This document shows positions 1 through 10,454 of a DNA stretch of 64,000 bases, in pieces. The position numbers and the translations under genes are program-made. Numbering within the stretch: position 1 is the stretch's first letter; the number at the start of each line of letters is the position of its first letter. Source of the DNA: Bilabrum cf. latius (taxonomy: Eukaryota > Bigyra: Bicosoecida > Bigyra > Bicosoecida); NCBI GenBank assembly GCA_965178125.1, contig OZ237771.1, positions 1 through 64,000 on the forward strand, given 5' to 3'. The notes beneath the pieces are model-generated. The model did no database searches and had not been told where the DNA came from. It saw nothing but the letters and a program-made list of their open reading frames with translations.

Positions 1-1036
1 CCCTAACCCTAACCCTAACCCTAACCCTAACCCTAACCCTAACCCTAACCCTAACCCTAACCCTAACCCTAACCCTAACCCTAACCCTAACCCTAACCCT
101 AACCCTAACCCTAACCCTAACCCTAACCCTAACCCTAACCCTAACCCTAACCCTAACCCTAACCCTAACCCTAACCCTAACCCTAACCCTAACCCTAACC
201 CTAACCCTAACCCTAACCCTAACCCTAACCCTAACCCTAACCCTAACCCTAACCCTAACCCTAACCCTAACCCTAACCCTAACCCTAACCCTAACCCTAA
301 CCCTAACCCTAACCCTAACCCTAACCCTAACCCTAACCCTAACCCTAACCCTAACCCTAACCCTAACCCTAACCCTAACCCTAACCCTAACCCTAACCCT
401 AACCCTAACCCTAACCCTAACCCTAACCCTAACCCTAACCCTAACCCTAACCCTAACCCTAACCCTAACCCTAACCCTAACCCTAACCCTAACCCTAACC
501 CTAACCCTAACCCTAACCCTAACCCTAACCCTAACCCTAACCCTAACCCTAACCCTAACCCTAACCCTAACCCTAACCCTAACCCTAACCCTAACCCTAA
601 CCCTAACCCTAACCCTAACCCTAACCCTAACCCTAACCCTAACCCTAACCCTAACCCTAACCCTAACCCTAACCCTAACCCTAACCCTAACCCTAACCCT
701 AACCCTAACCCTAACCCTAACCCTAACCCTAACCCTAACCCTAACCCTAACCCTAACCCTAACCCTAACCCTAACCCTAACCCTAACCCTAACCCTAACC
801 CTAACCCTAACCCTAACCCTAACCCTAACCCTAACCCTAACCCTAACCCTAACCCTAACCCTAACCCTAACCCTAACCCTAACCCTAACCCTAACCCTAA
901 CCCTAACCCTAACCCTAACCCTAACCCTAACCCTAACCCTAACCCTAACCCTAACCCTAACCCTAACCCTAACCCTAACCCTAACCCTAACCCTAACCCT
1001 AACCCTAACCCTAACCCTAACCCTAACCCCTAACCC
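1..1036. repeat. Telomere, (CCCTAA)n
   Basis: An almost perfect CCCTAA array fills the first kilobase, in the orientation expected for the left end of a chromosome (TTAGGG on the other strand). The last units before unique sequence carry an extra C (CCCCTAA), a common variant at the inner edge of telomeres. The repeat is the vertebrate/fungal/many-protist type, not the TTGGGG or TTTTGGGG type of ciliates. Confidence 0.99.
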
Positions 1037-1606
1037 CGGCGCCGCCGAGGGGCTGACAGGGCACACGAGCGGTGCATTCCACGTTGTTGGCCACAGGGAG
1101 CAACCACATACACGCATGCACAGTCCAATCGATCCACATACAACCCAAACAGGCCCGCTCACACAGCCCCTGAGTAGCCGCCCTCACGCCCATGTGCCAA
1201 CCCTATACCTCCGCGTATCTCGCTTAATATTGAGAAATCGACCCTAGACAAAAATTTTACGGATATTTACGCATCGAGACGCGTCGGATGGGGCCTGACA
1301 ATATCGACTCCGGATCGACCCATCCGCGAAACCGCTCGCACAAGCCATTTCAAGCCGCCTGCGGAACCGGCGCCGCCGAGGGGCTGACAGGGCACACGAG
1401 CGGTGCATTCCACGTTGTTGGCCACAGGGAGCAACCACATACACGCATGCACAGTCCAATCGATCCACATACAACCCAAACAGGCCCGCTCACACAGCCC
1501 CTGAGTAGCCGCCCTCACGCCCATGTGCCAACCCTATACCTCCGCGTATCTCGCTTAATATTGAGAAATCGACCCTAGACAAAATTTTTACGGATATCTA
1601 CACATC
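1036..1606. repeat. Duplicated subtelomeric unit (331-bp spacing)
   Basis: About 240 bp directly next to the telomere (1036-1275) recur nearly identically at 1367-1606, an offset of 331 bp. Both copies start with CCGGCGCCGCCGAGG and end in GACCCTAGACAAAA and a short AT-rich stretch. The first copy is fused directly to the telomere, as if the telomere had been added or recombined inside a repeat unit. I see no credible gene in it. Confidence 0.9.
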
Positions 1607-1693
1607 AAGGGCTATCTAAATATATATAATGTGCGGCGTTTTGTTTTTTGGTCAAAAATTGTGCGTGCCCCGATCCTAACATGACCCCCAGAT

Positions 1694-1728
1694 ACCCTAA
1701 CCCTAACCCTAACCCTAACCCTAACCCT
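1694..1728. repeat. Interstitial telomeric repeats
   Basis: Five to six CCCTAA units lie about 660 bp inside the telomere. Degenerate relatives (CTAAACCCTAAACCC) follow at about 1766-1784, and a short TACCCTAACCCCTAAACC occurs at about 2193-2210. These are probably scars of earlier chromosome ends or repair events. Confidence 0.9.
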
Positions 1729-1789
1729 CGCTCGGGCGATGGATTGGGTCCATATATAAATTCTAACCTAAACCCTAAACCCTATAGTG

Positions 1790-2047
1790 TCTGTGCTGGG
1801 GCTAGCAGGTTGGGTGTGCGGGCGATGGATGGGGTCCATAGTGCCTGTGGTGGGGCTAGCAGGTTGGGTGTGCGGGCGATGGATGGGGTCCATAGTGCCT
1901 GTGGTGGGGCTAGCAGGTTGGGTGTGCGGGCGATGGATGGGGTCCATAGTGCCTGTGGTGGGGCTAGCAGGTTGGGTGTGTGGGCAATGGATGGGGGCCA
2001 TAGTGCCTGTGGTGGGGCTAGCAGGTTGGGTGTGCGGACGATGCATG
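1790..2047. repeat. 54-bp minisatellite, about five copies
   Basis: The hexamer GCTAGC recurs at 1801, 1855, 1909, 1963 and 2017, exactly 54 bp apart, inside a GC-rich unit containing GGTTGGGTGTGCGGGCGATG. The fourth unit differs slightly (TGTGGGCAATGGATGGGGGCC). Because 54 is a multiple of three, several frames stay open through the array. I regard the resulting repetitive peptides as by-products. Confidence 0.92.
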
Positions 2048-2213
2048 GTGCCGTGGTAGTAACGTTAGGTTGGAGGTTGCTTTGGTTCTGTGAAGGTCCT
2101 GCCTCATTAAGGTGTACGATCGCGTTTGTGTACAGTGCTTGCCCGAGTAAAACAATGGTCAGGTATTTTAATACTATTGTAACCATTCACCGTTACCCTA
2201 ACCCCTAAACCTA

Positions 2214-2847
2214 GACCTCACCCTCCCGGAAATCTGAGCCAGACCTCTCCAATGGCCAGGACAAGCAAAAGTAGCGCAGCTGCTTAGCACGTTCCAAGAA
2301 AAATTCCTGCCCTTGATCCCGCGTACTCACTGGGCTTCACCCCGAACAACTGGTTCTTCACCGGCCCACCTGAATCCGGTATGCCTCTGACATTACGAAT
2401 GTACACGCCTGTTTCCCAATACACGCGACTGGCCTCGTCACTACATGGCTTCATATTCCTGATCCCCACCCTAGGGACCGTGTGCTTTGCTCTCTGCATC
2501 GCCACCTTGGCCCTATCCTTCCAGCTTCCACGCGCCGGTCCTGGCCGACCTGCCGTGCGCCCCATCTATCCACCCGGCTATTGGCCCTCTGCGCGCTGCT
2601 GGCCATGCATCCCGCTGCCACTCGCGTCTCCCTCGTGCCTTGCACCTGGAGTCCCCTCCCTCCCGTTGTGTTCTCCCTGTTGACACCGCACTATCGTCGC
2701 CTGTGCCGGTGTGTCCCTGTTGTCCCTCTCCACCTCCTGTACTCCTGCGCCCACCTCGTCTTCCGGCTCACCTCTGCTCCCCGTCGCTTCAATCCTGATA
2801 TCCGAGTACTTATAACACGATCAGCTAAGCATGCTCACTTAAGGCAC
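2214..2847. other. Gene-free stretch, possible retroelement scrap
   Basis: No convincing gene. On the minus strand (2284-2565) one reading gives a short peptide containing WKDRAKVAMQRAK. This resembles WADRARVEMQRAR in the RT protein at 10455-13742, so a decayed retroelement fragment is possible but unproven. The 3' end of the gene at 2848 faces this stretch. Confidence 0.4.
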
Positions 2848-5634
2848 TCATGTCTTGATAATAAATCCCACAACGAGAGAGGGAGGTGCCATGCGGAGTG
2901 GAGCATCCCCAGAGGTCACTGTACCGCCCACTGCAGTCACTACATTTGGCGAGTATGCACTTCCAACCTTTCTCGTAGTAACACTATGCCTGTGATCTGG
3001 AAACCTGTCATGCTGCAAGGGGTTGGTCCAGCTCGCCCCGATGGTCCCCACACCGCTCACGCCGTCGATGGATGTGACCCCCTGCGCTGCAACGCCGAAT
3101 GGATACCTCCCCCTCAGATCCGGCACACTGAAAGTAGCCTCATCCGTAACCACGGTGCGATCCGTGAATGCATCTCCAATGACCGACCATAGCGTAGGAT
3201 AGCCAGCCTTGGCCAGCACCCGCCCATCACAGGGGAGCCAGCCCACGGGCACGTTTGCGGGATCGCGGACGTCTGCAGCATGCATAACGAGTGTCCCGGG
3301 AGGCACGCCGCTCCCAGAGCTACTACCACTGCCACTAGAGCTACCTGAGCCTGATAGCTGCCCTGTGGATCCATCAGACCCCACCAGGGCTGTGTTGCCC
3401 GCCACAGCCCCCGCCAGCATCGCTCCGTGCATCACCATCAAGTACTCGCTGCTGACTGCCAGCCCAACGATCTGGGCCCCTGGCTCCACGCCCTGGGCCT
3501 GTGTGACGACAGCACCATCGCGCTGTCTCGCGTAGTAGGCGGCGTGGGGAGTCAAGGTGTTGTATGGGTCATGCAGCGCCCCCGAGACCGTTGTTTGCAC
3601 CACGTTGCCGGTGGCAAGGGCGTGGGTTCGGCCCCGGGTGCTGTTGCTGCTGCGGCCGAACCTGGTGACGCCCACTGCCACCGGTCCTGGCTGCAGGAGT
3701 CCGACCCGGGCTTGGGCTGCCACGCCCGTCGATGACCGGTGGATTGCCAGGACTGAGTCTGCCACCTCTGGACTGCCAGCCAGGCCAACTGCAAGCACAT
3801 CTGTGCTCTAGCGGCTGTCACCCACGGGAAGCGGAATACCCATGGATAGCTGCAGCTCGCCATCAGTAGTCACCACACCGTCCTGCATCATTGAAGCCGC
3901 GGATCCGTCGCGATATGCCACCACGAAGCGGTTGGGCCTTGCGCAGCTCTGTGCTTCCGACACCAACCCGTACCCTCCCAGCCCAGGGCCACACGGCACC
4001 GAGGCAACGAAGACAGACAGCGCAGTAGGCACCGTGGATCCCGGGTGAATTACCACGGCGGCATGGAGTTTCACCTGCCGCACGGTCGTTCCATTGACCG
4101 ACATGCCTCGCAGGAGCAGCGCCTGGCCCTCCTCAAAGTCGCGATACGCCAGCACGGCTTCACCGGATCGCACTACGCCCAGGGCCATGTGCTCGTACCT
4201 GCCCCCACCCGGAATCGGCCCGCTGGAGGACGACTGCGGCTTGAAGCCGTCCTGGTTATTCAGCACAAACAGCTCGAATCGCCCCTGCTTGGACGAATCC
4301 CCCTGGTAGGCCAGCAGGAAGGTGTCCGAGGTAGGTGCAACCAGGGTCAGGAATCGCGATGACTGGTCTTGCTCGAGTACTAAGGCTGTTGAAAATGACC
4401 TAGTGCTGCCGTCAGAAGGCCGCACCTCCAGCGATAGACCCACGAGAGATCCGTCCTGTGGCTCGCGGGTTGCCACGACCAGCATGATGCGGTGACTGTC
4501 GCCCGTAGCTGCAGCCGGACCTGAAGGCGATCTGGAGGCAATCACCACGTCTGTTGCATCTACACGGGAACCGCCATCTCCAAGGGCTGAGGCTGCAACC
4601 TCATTCGTGGTGACGATGACTGTCGCAAGCTCAGTTGGGGCTGCGGTGGACACCTTAAAGACGGAGATCTGAACCACGCCCTTGCCACCCACAGGGGCAA
4701 TCCAAGCGCATGCCACGGCATCTGCTGCGAGACTGGCACAAGACGGCCTCGATACGTCCTTCATCGTGATGTCTGATGGGCTAAGATTGACGCTTGAGAT
4801 CTCTTCCACACCCCCGCTCGCCTCGTCAGGGCCCGGGCGAATCGGCCTGGCTCGTAGAAGGGTGGCTTGGGGCTTCGCGGTCTCCAGCTGCGAGTAAAAA
4901 GCCAGGGCCCCATGGCCGCTCCATGTAGGGGCAATGTCCATGAGGGATAAGTCTGCCGTGGCCATGCGACTGGAAGCGCTTTGCACATCGAGTCCGAAAC
5001 CAGGGCTTGCATACCCATCGATACCCACGCTCATGGCAATCATTGGTGCAATGGAGGAGGCGTTCGTGCTGCCAGGGCGCAGCGGCAGGCCCAGTGAAAC
5101 TTCTGGCCCAGAGCCCAGTACCTCAAAATCACCTCCAACTCTCAGTCCACCCGTGACGCCGAGCGAGCTGGACTTAAAGGGTGACGTCGGCTGTAGTGAG
5201 GAGGAGCTCGGGGCGAGACGGGCGATGTCGACGTGCTCAGGGCCATTGCTGATCGCGTCAAAGCCGCCAATCCGTAGTGCAATGTTATCTTCCAGGTGAA
5301 ATCCCACTTCTTCTGCGAAGTACGAGGCATCTTGGTCGTAGGCGACGGCATGCCCGAGATCGCCTGCAGTCGAGATGACCTAGGACAGCTCTCGAACCTA
5401 GCGTGACGGCGTCGAGAGCCCGCCTGTGTCCGACGAGAGGTCACTGTGTTGAGCTGATTGCGCGTTGGTTGCCTTGAGCTGGGCTTCTACCCGCTCGAGG
5501 CGGACAAGAATGTTGTTGAACCAGGACTTGCACGTCTCGATTGGGATGGAAGCGGGTTTTGCGCTAGCAGCTGCACAGCCAAACACAATTGCTACAGCGA
5601 TAGAAATACGAGTTGACTATACTGCCTTCCGCAT
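2848..5634 (-). CDS. Secreted protein with C-terminal tail-collar domain
   Basis: A 928-aa protein when TAG is read as Gln (in-frame TAGs at 5617-5619, 5398-5400, 5380-5382 and 3808-3810); the stop is TGA. ATG at 5634-5632 was chosen because it opens a clear signal peptide: MRKAV, one TAG-encoded residue, then a hydrophobic stretch ending CAAASAKP. A short coiled-coil-like segment (FNNILVRLERVEAQL) follows. The long middle part has repeated beta-strand-like stretches with FVVAYRD and VLAYRDF, suggestive of a propeller. A Ser/Gly linker precedes GWLPCDGRVL (about 798) and VPDLRGRYPFG (about 838), the signature of the phage tail-collar / microcystin-dependent protein family. That family is typical of phages and bacteria, so acquisition by transfer is plausible. 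The molecular role is unknown; an extracellular or surface role is inferred. Confidence 0.8.
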
Positions 5635-5888
5635 ATTGATAAGCTGCCGCTCGGTGTCTCGATCTGCAGCAGATATGCAAACGAAGATTCTTTATTATGA
5701 AGGATTCCACCCACTGGCACTCCGAGGGAGTCGCGCCGCGGCCGCCGGCGCTGCCACATCACTGTGGCACTTATGCTGGCAGCGTGGGGGTATCCACTTA
5801 CCCCGCGAAAAATCTTCTAACCAACTAGTCTAAGGCGTAGTGCACGCAACTGGAGTAGGTTAGGCTGAAATCGAAATCTCCACGAGCT

Positions 5889-8252
5889 TCAAGTTGCGGC
5901 CTCCCATGCCATCGCAACGGCCGTCACCCTACTCTGCAGTCGTTCGAACAATCGCTAGGCTCGGTCCTGATGCGAGGCACTGCCGCTAGCATCCACTGAT
6001 TCTTCTGCTGCCACCCTTTCTGCGGCAACCATACGAGCTGGAGCCCAGCCGGCAGCCCCACACAAGACATCCAGTGCGAACGACGGGGGAAGTCCACGCG
6101 CAGCATCGTCCAGCGGACAGACAACACCACCTCCTCTCCAGCCCACATGCAGATACGGAAACCCCTCCGGCACGCACCCGCGAAGCCCCCTGCCAGCTGC
6201 ATCGATCAAGCGAGGCTCCGCTGATGCGGAGGAAGTGCGCCTTTCAACGGCCACCCACTCCCCAAGGGCCTGTCTCATTCTTGAAGCCACGCGCGATGGC
6301 CCATCTTGAATAGGCACAGCAAGGCAGTGCACCACTGCCCGCACGCCCGCTTTGTCCACTCTGTGAGCATGCTCCACAAACACGGCTTGAAGCGGGGGTC
6401 TCGCTATGCCCGCCCCATCGCTTGGGCTAGTCTATCCGCGGTTGTATCCCGGTTTGCTCCCATCCACTTGCATGCCGCGAACCCGCCCCAGCGCGCCCTC
6501 CGGCACGGCCAGCAAGTCTTCGTCATGCGTCTGGTGAGCACCACCGCTCGCGGCACTGTCAGCCCAGTGTCCAGTCCGCTCCCACCCAGCACTTCGCGCG
6601 AGAGGCGCGGCTCCAACACCACTTGCAGCCGGTCTCTCTGCATCGTCTACAGCCGTCCACCGCGTCCCCCGAGCAGCCACCATCCGGTCGAACCGCGCCC
6701 TCAGCAGGTTACTCTCGCGATAGGCCTCCTCCTCAGCGCCCCGCACGCTCGCCACACCGGGGCCCTCCCCGCGCGCCACCAGCAGCACGTGCCAGGGGCC
6801 CAGCCTAGGACCGTCGTGCGCCGCTGATCCGCTGGTCAGTGCTCCGTGGGGCGGCTGCTGCTCCCGGGGCACGGCCACGATCCAATGCTTGCCCATGTGC
6901 ACCACCCTCGGCCCCTCGAAGGCAGGCCCTCCCACAAGGTAGGGGTCCTTCGACCTGCGCTCCTCCTCTCGCCGCCACGCTTGCGCCGCCCTTCGGCGCG
7001 CCTGCTCCTCCTGCCCCCTGCCCGTAAGGCGATCGGACGCTCCAGAGGCAAGAGCGACAGCCGCGGCCTCGTCCCCTTCTTCGTCATCCTCCCCGCGGCC
7101 TGCCCGACTGCCCCCAGCTCCCGACAAGAAACGAGCTCCTTCTGCAGCCGCCCTTCCTTTCCGCAGCAAGTTGCGGGCCATGGTCGCGTCCAGGTCCTGA
7201 GCGGCGCCCAGGGCCGCGCCCCCCACACCAGCAGCGGCCAGGGATGCGGCGCCCCCTGCGGCACCACCAGCAGCAACGGCCCGCCCCGCCGCCCGCTCCG
7301 CCCTCAGCTCCCTTGCCGCCTCGGCACGCCAGTCCAGTCCATCCCGGGCTGCAGCTCCTGCCACCGCCTCTCCATCTGTGGCAAAGCGGCGCTACAGCAT
7401 CCCATCGTCTCGCGCATGCCCGGCCACACCTGCCCGCCGCTTGCCCGCCCTGGCCCTGAGATCTCCGGACTCGAGGGGGGCTTGTGCAGGGCCTCCCCGC
7501 CTCAGCAGGGCGCCATCCACCAACCGCCCGTGCTCGTCCACCAGCGGCAACGAGGCGGGCTGGTCGGTCTTGGTGCTACTGGCGAGGGTTTTGCTCCGCA
7601 GATTGGAAGGTGCGAGCCCTGGTTCAGGTACAGAAGCGGGTGCAGGTGGCAGGGGCTTGCTTCGCTTCTTCCTTCCCAGCATTGCACGGAGAGAGGCAGC
7701 CCCTGCCCGATTGGAGCCCTGCTGTGCCCGAGCCTCTGCCCGATTGGAGCCCTCAGGCTGGTGAGAGCTAGCTATCGCTCGCATTTCCGCAACCCCTTGG
7801 CCTCCCGATAAGCTGGCTCGATGAATCGCTGGTGGAGATGGCGGCGTCGGTGGCCTATTTGAGGGCGTTTCTGTGCGCACAGCAGGGGCTGGGGCAGTGG
7901 CAGGGGCAGGGCCAGCAGGGGCAGGGGCAGGAGCAGGGGCTGGCTGTTGCACTGTCACACCCCCGATGGTGCCCCCTCGAGCACTCGCACCGGCAGTCCA
8001 GCCGGTCCCTGACACGCCAGCGCGCTTCAACTGTCGCAAAACTTCAGCCCTTCGAGCAGCGCGCCGGGTAGCGGCGCTTTGAGCATCACCAGTCTAACAA
8101 GAAGCACCTGCCTTTGGAAGAGGTGCCGCGATGCCATGCTATGCCATGCTGTCTACCACGGCTTGCTGTGTACGTTTAGCGACTGAAGGTACGGCGGGAC
8201 GCTCTGTGGCAGCCTGGCCTCGGTCTGTAGCATCTCGATACGGTGCAGACAT
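5889..8252 (-). CDS. CWF19-like (CwfJ family) protein
   Basis: A 787-aa protein with five TAG-encoded Gln (8139, 8094, 7392, 6432, 5955) and a TGA stop. The first ~250 residues are low-complexity and contain an Ala-Pro tract. A basic/acidic helical region (QEEQARRRAAQAWRREEERR) precedes HMGKHWIVAVP (about 455), which aligns with the start of CwfJ C-terminal domain 1. The C-terminus carries PRLIDAAGRGLRGCVPEGFPYLHV (about 680-703), split here over two motifs: RLIDAAGRGLR and CVPEGFPYLHV. It matches CwfJ domain 2 (consensus KLID..KGLR..IP.GFPYF.V). Family members act with the spliceosome and lariat debranching. Oddities: the CxxC pair and the HIT-like His pattern usual in domain 1 are not visible (the position reads PWHVLLVARGEG), so it may be a divergent or non-catalytic member. 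The assignment rests on the C-terminal motifs. Confidence 0.6.
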
Positions 8253-9062
8253 CTAATTGAAGCGACTACGAAACGAGCCCTGGCGAGAACCCGCCTCCTT
8301 CTATCGAAACCGATCCCTGAAACCGCGCTTCGATCTGTGCGACGCGCGGTCCAGTCTTGCACCCGGGGTGAAAGCCGCATCATTCGGAAGAATCGGAAGC
8401 CCACCCCGTGGTTCATCATCAGGGCTTTGTACTTGTAAAGTACCCCCAGGTGACTTCCAAGCTTCCTATGCTTGCTAGGTATGCTGTGATTCCCGTTGCG
8501 CAGTAGCGAGCTGCGCGTCAGTCCTAGGCCTCTTTGGCGCCCGACTATCACCATCAAAACGTTTGTCAATGCTATTGATATCACGCTGCAGTACTGGGTT
8601 GACCCAAGCTCGTCTGGATTCCGCCTGCCTTGTCATTGCAACTGCACGGGCCCTCCTTTCGTCCAGTTCTGCCCTGTCGTGCTCGCGCCGGGCTCTCTCT
8701 GCTGATCTCTGCCGTTTCCTGGTGAGTCCATCAGAAGCTGAGAGCTAGGAGTTCATCTGCTGGTGTTTATCTGGCATGTGTGTGCTAGGCAGCTATCTCT
8801 CGGCTCGTCACAGCCCCGCCGGCGCCGCAGCGGAACTTTGGGCTGTGGCGCAGAGCGCCCCTGCCCGAGCCAAACTTTCTGCGCGGGCAAAAGGCAACTT
8901 TGCCCGAGCCTAACATTGGGTTCGGGCAGGGGCGCCCTCCGCCCGAGCCTAGGGTTTTCTTTTTTTCGGCTCGGACAGGTTGACAGGTAACCAGTGTCGT
9001 AGAATCTATGTCGTATGTTACAGGTTACCCCTAAAGCGCACGCTATCACGAAACCACAACGA
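8253..9062. other. Gene-free stretch with inverted repeat
   Basis: No credible gene. The only clear structure is at 8820-8960, where CCCGAGCC-type motifs recur. GCGCCCCTGCCCGA (8855-8868) is repeated in perfect inverted form at 8922-8935, which could fold into a GC-rich hairpin with a 53-nt loop. It lies just upstream of retroelement debris and may belong to it. Confidence 0.5.
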
Positions 9063-9580
9063 GGGCCCGGGACATACGGTATCGGACTTCACGCTTCAGC
9101 TACAATGGCTTAAACCACCATGAGCTCCACCCTGGGTACCCATTACACCTGGGGAGTGTCAGCATTCACTTTCCCCCCGGCGCCCTCTGCCGGCATCCCG
9201 TCGTGCTGACCGGACCGGGCAGCCCGGTCTGGGCCAACCCTGCCTTAGCGTTGGCGATCGCCCCGGCGAAATTGTTGTTTTCGGCTGGTACTACGTCCAG
9301 GCCGGCAAAGACCTCCCGGACCGGCCTTACGAGCGCCCGTTTGGCCTTCGCTGCAGCCCTCCTCGATCCCTTCGAGACAAAACCGAGGATCCTTGAGTGG
9401 TCCTGCATGACCCATGAACGCATAGTAGGGTACACATGCTGTTCCTCGCGCACGTGCTGGTGCTGGGCGGTGACCGACAGACGAGCCTTAGCTACAGAAG
9501 ACCACGAGAGGCGCGCGTTGGCCGGAAAAGTTGAAACCCACCACCCCTTGTTCTCCTACCTCTTCTTCCGCCAAACATAA
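9063..9580 (-). pseudogene. Retroelement 3' fragment, copy 1
   Basis: Shares long stretches with 14570-15100 and 17935-18256, including AAGCGCACGCTATCACGA and CCCTCCTCGATCCCTTCGAG. On the minus strand it encodes the C-terminal tail of the RT family: PANARLSWSSVAKARLSV, then TAQHQHVREEQHVYPTM and SRILGFVSKGSRRAAAKAKRA. The Gln of TAQHQHV is CAG here (9463-9465), whereas the matching codon in copy 2 is TAG (14993-14995). It is a fragment without RT or endonuclease, more diverged than copies 2 and 3. Confidence 0.8.
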
Positions 9581-9714
9581 ATGAAAAATCAAAGTCTCCG
9601 ATCGTGCCACTCAGTGAGGCATTTATTTGAAATAAGGTGTACTTCTCTTCCCGAAAACCAGCTAGGCCTGTGACATTCTTGGAGCGAGGAAGCGAAGTCC
9701 TCCCTATCATCGAT

Positions 9715-10010
9715 AAGGACAGGACTACATGAGCGCGTGAAAGGCGAGATGCAGAACATCGTCAAAGAGGCCACGGGAGTACCTGCCATCATGGAACCGA
9801 CAGGATTACTTACCAAGGCACCAGGGACGGCAGCGCAAGGAGAAGGTGAACAGCTACGACCAGATCTAGTAGTCACTGTGGCACAACTGGTGCACAGACC
9901 AAGGACATCATCATCGACATCCGAGGGGTGGATTGCTTTGCTAAGACGTACAAGTCTGAGCATGTAACCACCACCAGTACAGGACTAAGGGTATCAGGAG
10001 CATGAGATCA
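9715..10010 (+). pseudogene. Retroelement endonuclease fragment (frameshifted)
   Basis: The plus strand encodes IVKEATG..I.EPTGLL and then EQLRPDLVVT, similar to VVREATG..I.EPEGQV and the endonuclease core in the element at 14543-16364. After a frame change, KDIIIDIRGVDCFAKTYK matches the ILVDVTCVDPLAQ region of the RT gene at 10455. These are the R-PD..D parts of an R2-type restriction-like endonuclease. The frame break and missing RT make this a relic. Confidence 0.65.
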
Positions 10011-10039
10011 CACGTTGTACACAGCACCCTAATCTCGCA

Positions 10040-10454
10040 GACAGTCACACATGGTTGCAGTTGGTTTCCTCCGAGAGCCCATCCTCAAAGTTACCAAAAA
10101 AAAGAAAACTGGCGAACGCTGCCCCTCAGCGCCCGAATAGCACGCGGCTTGATTGCCGCTCGAGTCTAATTGTGACCTCTCAACTTCCACATCCGCATGT
10201 GGTCGGTGATCCGATCCCCCTGATCCGAGACACTCGTCACACATGCCCAACCCACACCTGCCCGGCCTGTGCCTCCCCCTTCCTATCCGCCTCATCAACC
10301 CAATGACCCCACCGATCATCTTTTCCTCCACCATATCCTCCCCCGTTCCGGTGAACCGTCGTCCCCCCCTCCCTTTGCTCTACCCTCCCCCCCCTAGCTG
10401 CCCTCTCTCTCTCTCTCTCTCTCGCACAGAAATCGGGCGGTCGACATTCTTGGG
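10040..10454 (+). other. Upstream region of RT gene, shared in inverted form with 25560-25790
   Basis: The segment 10090-10330 reappears as a diverged reverse complement at 25560-25790 (shared blocks include GATCCGATCCCCCTGATC and TCTAATTGTGACCTC). It ends in a pyrimidine tract with (CT)n at about 10403-10423 followed by CGCACAG, which looks like a 3' splice site. The RT frame stays open from there. It is probably a retroelement 5' region, with or without an intron. Confidence 0.5.

Noticed and set aside
1790-2047. CRISPR-like array or repeat protein gene
   Set aside because: The units are directly adjacent with no unique spacers, the sequence is a eukaryotic subtelomere, and open frames follow from the 54-bp period.
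1648-2208. Coding regions in the subtelomere
   Set aside because: Overlapping frames on both strands are all open because of the repeat. No domain or start is convincing.
7244-7811. Plus-strand frames over the CWF19-like gene
   Set aside because: They are Pro/Arg/Ala-rich shadow translations. The minus strand carries the CwfJ motifs.
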